A stretch of 10,658 nucleotides of DNA from Treponema sp. (GTDB lineage: Bacteria > Spirochaetota > Spirochaetia > Treponematales > Breznakiellaceae): positions 1 to 10,658 of the forward strand of contig JAISJS010000355.1 in assembly GCA_031261385.1 (NCBI GenBank), given 5' to 3'. This document shows positions 7,601-10,658 of this stretch, in pieces (within the stretch, counting starts at the first letter, position 1; every line of letters begins with the position of its first letter). Below the pieces are notes generated by a model. It ran no database searches, was not told where the DNA came from, and saw only the letters and a list, made by a program, of their open reading frames with translations. Made by a program: the position numbers and the translations under genes.

Positions 7601-9538
7601 TGGTCGCGGGTGGATATCCGTTACCGGGGAACCGATACCGGAATTTGGGTGGACGGGAGGCAGGCCGGCGGGCGGCTGAAATACCGGCCGCAAATCCGCA
7701 GCGCTTCAGAAACAATCGGGAATGAAACAGGGAAATCCGCATACCTTGCCGTGTTTGCCGTTCCCCCTCCGGGATCGACCCTTGAACCGGGCCGCTTTTT
7801 TTTTGATGAAGTCCTCCTCGATGAAAGCGCCCCCAACTACCGGCTGAACGGAGGGGGCAGTGTTGAATATAACCGGCCCGGCGCCCTGGTCTCGGTTAAG
7901 GGGAAACCAATCATTGAAAACTTGCGGGCTTCCACCGCAATGGAATCGGAAATCCGCGGGGATCCCTTTATTGAACAGTCCGATGGTTCTGCCGGTGTGG
8001 CCGGCAGAACCATCGCGGAGATCAGCGTTTTGGGCGCACAGCTCCAGGGTAATTTTTCATTTACGGCAGTTGATGACGGATTTTACTGGGACGGCGGTCA
8101 CGGCATCAGGCGGGCCTGGGGGCCGTTCTCTTTCCGGGAATCATTTTCTTCCGCCCCCCGTGACAAATCGCTGGATCACCGTTTTGGTATGGAACTTTCG
8201 GGGATGTTTCCCGTACATTTTTCGGCGGAGGCCTTTTACGAAAATGAAAAGTTTGAACGGATGTGGGACGTCTCAGTGGGTTTTGCGCCTCCCAATAAAT
8301 ACATTCCTTCCCTCTCAATAAACGCCGCCGCCGCCTGGATCGAAAATACCGCCGCCCCCTCCGAATGGGATACTTACGGTGAAGGCTGGGTACAGACCTG
8401 GGCGCCGATGATCCCCGACCTTGGAGATCGTGCGGCGCGGCGGAATATACGGGCCCTGGTCAAAATAAGCGAAACAACAACACCGGTGGGAGCTGACCTT
8501 TCCGTCGAGGGGAGCGCGGTATTTTCAAAACCAAACAACACTACTCAATCCGCAAGCGCCGTTCATCTGGATATTCCCGTCACTATCGGCGCATACCGCC
8601 TTGTTTTGCAGGGGGAACGGGGCTTTAAGCAGAATCTGCTGTTTTCAGGGATCGATGCCCTTGAGGACGGAGGCAAGTTTGTCCAAGGCATAGCAGATTC
8701 CCTGTCCCTCTGGGGCCAGGCGCCGCTGTATTCACTTTTCGCGCAGGATATGGGAAGCGTATTACAAGCAGGGCTTGAAAATTCTCCCTCTGCACTCCTT
8801 GCCGAATACTCAGCCTTTAATGACCGCGCAGGGTTTACTTTGCTTCTTCCCCAGTACTACGATATCAGAGCCTTTTTTATTCCTTCGTCGACGGGGGCGC
8901 AGGTCGGCAGGGTTTTGGAACAAAAACTTGATGTACCCCTTGATATGCTTACCATCAACGGGAACCTGGGGTTTTCCGCAATAAATATGTTCGGCGCTTT
9001 TGGGGCCATGCCGGTTTTTTCGTTTTACCAGAGTGATGAATTTACCCATGCCCTTGACGGTTCCGCCGCCCTCCCCCGCGGAGAAGATCCGTCCTGGCGC
9101 ATCCAGTCAGGTTTTTCCGGGTACTTTCGCGGGTTTGCCGGATCGGAACTTGATTTTATCAATACAATAACTGCCGCAGCGGAAGGATGGCTTGAAAGCC
9201 TCACGCTTGAATGGCGGGCCCCGACAAAACGAAGCCTCCTGAGTATGTTTTACGGGATGATTGCCCGGGCGGCGCAGAGCCAGAGTTCCTGGCTTGCCCT
9301 TTCAGAACTGCTCAACGCAAACTATGAGCAGTTCCGCAAGGAAACCCTCGAAACGGTCTTTGACTTTTCCGGAGATTATTTGCAGTGGAGCATAACAGCG
9401 GGGCATGAGTCATTCATCCACATTTTGGGAAGGCTTAATTTTTCAGTATTTGCAAAATTAAGCTGCACACAGAATCAGCAAACCAAAGTATTGTCATTCA
9501 TCGGAACTGCCGGAACCACCCTTAACGTCAGTTTCTAG
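4625..9538 (+). CDS. Giant secreted beta-rich outer membrane protein resembling SprA/Sov (type IX translocon)
   Basis: This 1637-residue protein has a signal peptide (R5, R9, hydrophobic 11-25, probable cut after LFA26). The motif order recalls SprA. An N-terminal block has a WVRDRWFLEANFLDDYD strand pair (108-124), a YQGFSGEAIQYAGVGN step (132-147), then SFGVYGKFGGGPLQLHA (167-183). Two 'VPGSV' beta modules (350, 489) follow, the second with NYD-x-G-x-V-x-L and IRITYLKRS. Next come a segment at 736-770 (FTLLLQIGALSDEDRGFSEN) like SprA's 'lxfnlGxiSED...ENg', YRSLSFFVKG (932-941), LRFILARG with DNDDEITLDAEIPL (960-985), and FFFDEVLLDESAPNYRLNGG (1058-1077) like 'wvnElrltd'. Amphipathic strands fill the rest, and the C-terminus TTLNVSF ends in Phe like a BAM substrate. 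SprA is usually over 2000 residues, so this is a short relative or analogue. The fold assignment is inference; secretion and a beta-barrel are more certain. No Shine-Dalgarno sequence is seen; M11 (4655) is an alternative start. Confidence 0.8.
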   Translation: MYALRSPYRLMFCFFFFILIPFILFAEDETGAILDVEELRSRIEGEAKQELISLTLGDSAVSLFMSGYWKGTLQGNYGVAFTPYGTQGTSPDSPVLFTQEADMTLSLWVRDRWFLEANFLDDYDINTYRAGYQGFSGEAIQYAGVGNTGLDFPVFPYLDLGGDSPSSFGVYGKFGGGPLQLHALFRYDAAAREERIFVGDRERTYAHVSPDYPLRGLSFVLPDSSIDTVPVVYLEDKDGDLRDTGGRRWRTALPSEFAAGAASGVIELNIRPPGMAAVSYRKNSALNPGKPWEDSIGAYDTPLSPGGEVIPGSGSGFLGEISRWFGQEIDISAYPQPGQNTAALGTQANVPGSVVINGVPALVLREGGSFSPFERLSRYEAPSSMSSGAFLVKLSNGERIAGFEALPLEDSAVSSDIPLYAVLETRRGFYEIINTNTSRDPRSPEALWPLAAEYPEIYLPGSGTFTGDITLRFTNYGGSGAYSIGTDVVPGSVQVYRSGIVDPRINYDTASGNVTLESPAGFNEVIRITYLKRSDETRFGSLAAGIGAVYNPDGPFSSSLALGLRWNVTADSYSEEGVSNPGTVGLGAKAAWDYDRLKAGLTLGLGFEQPDTAGLYRAAGMEGNEISLGLSRENSFISEAPDSNLTLDNRSPLSYRNYRDTGALANSGFMEIDWSGASLVPGQSGPYPARDSSLTTQANVLAAEFELDAANVWTGFELALGDDGALMEQAREIEIPFRFYDFNADPPPDFTLLLQIGALSDEDRGFSENPALIMAKQIYPPVSTASDPINNSNNPAAFGRESRLARIMLTDADRRKLRDAKYMRLMAVHSGVQTISGRILLAPPIVRGVGWRPVTVDGTAVIGPGETGGAGRVQAVETYETGTNRLQDRYGDVVSRLHSAGSPQRVLEVKWDTPVRGAGADGRIGALPLSNYRSLSFFVKGPAKDTSTPDTPEGFSDGILRFILARGPSSLDNDDEITLDAEIPLAELNPEKWSRVDIRYRGTDTGIWVDGRQAGGRLKYRPQIRSASETIGNETGKSAYLAVFAVPPPGSTLEPGRFFFDEVLLDESAPNYRLNGGGSVEYNRPGALVSVKGKPIIENLRASTAMESEIRGDPFIEQSDGSAGVAGRTIAEISVLGAQLQGNFSFTAVDDGFYWDGGHGIRRAWGPFSFRESFSSAPRDKSLDHRFGMELSGMFPVHFSAEAFYENEKFERMWDVSVGFAPPNKYIPSLSINAAAAWIENTAAPSEWDTYGEGWVQTWAPMIPDLGDRAARRNIRALVKISETTTPVGADLSVEGSAVFSKPNNTTQSASAVHLDIPVTIGAYRLVLQGERGFKQNLLFSGIDALEDGGKFVQGIADSLSLWGQAPLYSLFAQDMGSVLQAGLENSPSALLAEYSAFNDRAGFTLLLPQYYDIRAFFIPSSTGAQVGRVLEQKLDVPLDMLTINGNLGFSAINMFGAFGAMPVFSFYQSDEFTHALDGSAALPRGEDPSWRIQSGFSGYFRGFAGSELDFINTITAAAEGWLESLTLEWRAPTKRSLLSMFYGMIARAAQSQSSWLALSELLNANYEQFRKETLETVFDFSGDYLQWSITAGHESFIHILGRLNFSVFAKLSCTQNQQTKVLSFIGTAGTTLNVSF
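7981..8015. repeat. Perfect 15-bp inverted repeat with 5-base loop inside the SprA-like gene
   Basis: CGATGGTTCTGCCGG (7981-7995), loop TGTGG, CCGGCAGAACCATCG (8001-8015). All 15 pairs match. It encodes residues 1119-1130, a glycine/alanine-rich SDGSAGVAGRTI turn that looks like a poorly constrained loop. No T-run follows on either strand, so it is not an intrinsic terminator. Confidence 0.9.
9305..9334. repeat. 10-bp inverted repeat with 10-base loop inside the SprA-like gene
   Basis: GAACTGCTCA (9305-9314) and TGAGCAGTTC (9325-9334) are perfect reverse complements separated by 10 bases. It lies in coding sequence for ELLNANYEQF (residues 1561-1570). It may be a codon coincidence. Confidence 0.5.
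9433..9463. repeat. 10-bp AT-rich inverted repeat downstream of the TPR lipoprotein gene
   Basis: GCTTAATTTT (9433-9442), 11 bases, AAAATTAAGC (9454-9463). Read on the minus strand it begins 30 bases after the TGA of the TPR gene, where a transcript-end hairpin would be expected. There is no T-run after the stem apart from the A/T run within the arms, so termination is only possible, not shown. It is also coding sequence of the SprA-like gene near its end. Confidence 0.45.
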
Positions 9539-10573
9539 ATCGATCCCGTTTTCCGGCGCCTCATCGGCGGTTATGGCATTTTTGCCGGCCTTTTTTGCGT
9601 TCTCAGCCTCTGAGGCGGCAGCCTTTTCCGCTTCCTCTTTTTGTGCCGCATTGCGCTTTATGCCGTCAATAATATTTTTAAGGCCGTCTTTGTTCGCCGC
9701 ACTGATCTTTTCATCCTTGAGCAATTCTTCCAGCGCTTCCGTGTCGGTATACCCTTCGGACACGGCAGTTTCCATCTCCGTTATCCCGTCATCACTTTTG
9801 CTGTCGGCGGTAAGGAGCAGGCGTGCAATGGTAAAGCGGACATCATACAGTTTTGGATCTTCGCTGTCCTTGGAAAGGTCTTTGATAAGTGTCCTGTTTT
9901 CCTCAAGCGCCCGGGCATAAAATTCCCCTTTCTCCAGCGCCCGGGCATACTCGTAGCGCACTTTTGAATCGGTGTTGTTGACCAGCCATTTATCATAGGT
10001 ATCAATAGCTTCAACCTTGTTTTGGGCGTTCTGGGAGCGGGCCAGAAGGAGCAGTACATCATTATTTTCCAAAAGGGCAAATTCATGTTCTTTTATGACT
10101 TTTTCTGTTTCTTCGTATTTTTCCATCGCATAAAGCACCAGGGCATAGTTATAGCCGTCATCGGCGCTTTCGGGCACCAGTTTCAAAACCCGTTTGTAAA
10201 GCGCCTCCGCCTTTTCAATTTCCCCTGTCTTGATACGGGTATAGGCGGCGGCTTTAATCGCCATAACATTTTCTGGATCGGTTTTAAGGATACTTTCAAA
10301 ATGATTTGCCGCATCACTGTAGCGTCCGGCTTCAAACGCTATGCGCCCCAGATTATATTCGGAAGCGGATTTGGTTTTATCGGTCATCTTTGCCCGGTTA
10401 AGCCACTTTTCAGCCTCATCAAATTTTCCCAGATCGTAATACGCCATTCCAAGGGAAAAATATTCTTCCGCGCTTACCGCGCCTGCGCTGGCGCAGGAAT
10501 TTAACGTAACGGAAAAAATCAGGGCGGCAAGTGAGAAGAAAAAAACTGTCGCGCCGGCAAAGGAGATTTTCAT
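9494..10573 (-). CDS. TPR-repeat lipoprotein
   Basis: This 359-residue protein has a lipoprotein signal peptide with lipobox LNSC and acceptor Cys27. Consecutive tetratricopeptide repeats follow: about 36-68 (LGMAYYDLGKFDEAEKWL), 70-103 (LGRIAFEAGRYSDAANHF), 104-137 (TGEIEKAEALYKRVLKLVP) and 138-171. More degenerate helical pairs run on to about 255. A charged alanine/glutamate-rich helix (305-330, likely coiled coil) leads to a flexible acidic tail, GGSGSSDE. It should be anchored in a membrane facing the periplasm and act as a protein-binding scaffold; the partner is unknown. Its ATG overlaps the stop of the upstream gene (ATGA), so translation is probably coupled. A weak CGGA precedes the start. 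Its last 45 bases overlap the 3' end of the SprA-like gene on the other strand. TPR lipoproteins serve in BAM (BamD) and in type IX secretion (SprE/PorW), but no orthology can be claimed. Confidence 0.9.
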   Translation of the reverse strand: MKISFAGATVFFFSLAALIFSVTLNSCASAGAVSAEEYFSLGMAYYDLGKFDEAEKWLNRAKMTDKTKSASEYNLGRIAFEAGRYSDAANHFESILKTDPENVMAIKAAAYTRIKTGEIEKAEALYKRVLKLVPESADDGYNYALVLYAMEKYEETEKVIKEHEFALLENNDVLLLLARSQNAQNKVEAIDTYDKWLVNNTDSKVRYEYARALEKGEFYARALEENRTLIKDLSKDSEDPKLYDVRFTIARLLLTADSKSDDGITEMETAVSEGYTDTEALEELLKDEKISAANKDGLKNIIDGIKRNAAQKEEAEKAAASEAENAKKAGKNAITADEAPENGIDLETDVKGGSGSSDE

Positions 10574-10658
10574 TTTCCGGTATTCAGGACCGTATTTTCG
10601 ATTTCGCGGAGCTGGGCCCGGTACAGGCGGGCGATGTTGTCTCCATAATCGGCAACAA
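10570..10658 (-). CDS. 3' end of an unidentified gene (runs off right edge)
   Basis: On the minus strand one frame is open from the right edge (first full codon at 10656) to a TGA at 10572-10570, giving 28 residues that read like an amphipathic helix (IARLYRAQLREIENTV) ending in NTGK. Its stop overlaps the TPR gene's ATG by the classic ATGA arrangement, which is the main reason to accept it: such overlaps mark adjacent operon genes. Another minus-strand frame is also open through this stretch and runs into the TPR frame, but it reads as an arginine/proline-rich shadow. Too little is present to name a family. Confidence 0.6.
   Translation of the reverse strand, partial: VADYGDNIARLYRAQLREIENTVLNTGK

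Noticed and set aside
10482..10497. CCTGCGC-TG-GCGCAGG inverted repeat
   Set aside because: It falls on the lipobox codons for CASAG of the TPR lipoprotein; GC-rich Cys/Ala/Ser codons explain it. There is no T-run for termination.

Overview
The window is gene-dense bacterial DNA of moderate GC, with almost no non-coding sequence: the intergenic gaps run from 3 to 59 bases. Four of the nine genes wholly inside the window encode proteins with lipoprotein-type signal peptides (lipobox ending in SC). Together with a giant outer-membrane-type beta protein, this points to a diderm that is rich in lipoproteins. The overall style (compact lipoprotein genes, YlxP/DUF503, a LigA with a YY...EFD N-terminus) best fits a spirochaete of the Treponema / termite-gut treponeme group. 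That is an inference from style, since no rRNA or other phylogenetic marker is present.

Left arm (1-3089, all minus strand, read right to left): a CrtI/carotene-isomerase-like FAD oxidoreductase, an unknown lipoprotein, tRNA (guanine-N7)-methyltransferase trmB, and the first 66 codons of an NAD-dependent DNA ligase (ligA) running off the left edge. Gaps of 27, 8 and 3 bases suggest one transcription unit. A 15-base palindrome (3093-3107) separates the oxidoreductase from a divergent gene on the plus strand (3106-3600), which encodes a small lipoprotein or membrane protein with a very acidic segment.

Middle (3616-4624): a minus-strand pair made of a YlxP/DUF503 gene and an LppM-like lipoprotein gene with a strong Shine-Dalgarno sequence. 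A 59-base divergent promoter region separates the pair from the main gene of the window.

Right half (4625-9538, plus strand): a 1637-residue secreted beta-rich protein. Its order of motifs resembles SprA/Sov, the giant outer-membrane translocon of the Bacteroidetes type IX secretion system, and it ends in a phenylalanine-terminated beta-strand as expected of a BAM substrate. It is much shorter than SprA, and no other T9SS component is visible here. The gene contains a perfect 15-bp inverted repeat and two 10-bp inverted repeats in its 3' third. Its last 45 bases overlap tail-to-tail with a minus-strand TPR lipoprotein gene (9494-10573). That gene is in turn coupled by an ATGA overlap to the 3' end of an unidentified gene at the right edge.

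No tRNA, rRNA, CRISPR array, insertion sequence or phage gene was seen. The most noteworthy item is the SprA-like protein in an apparently non-Bacteroidetes context.
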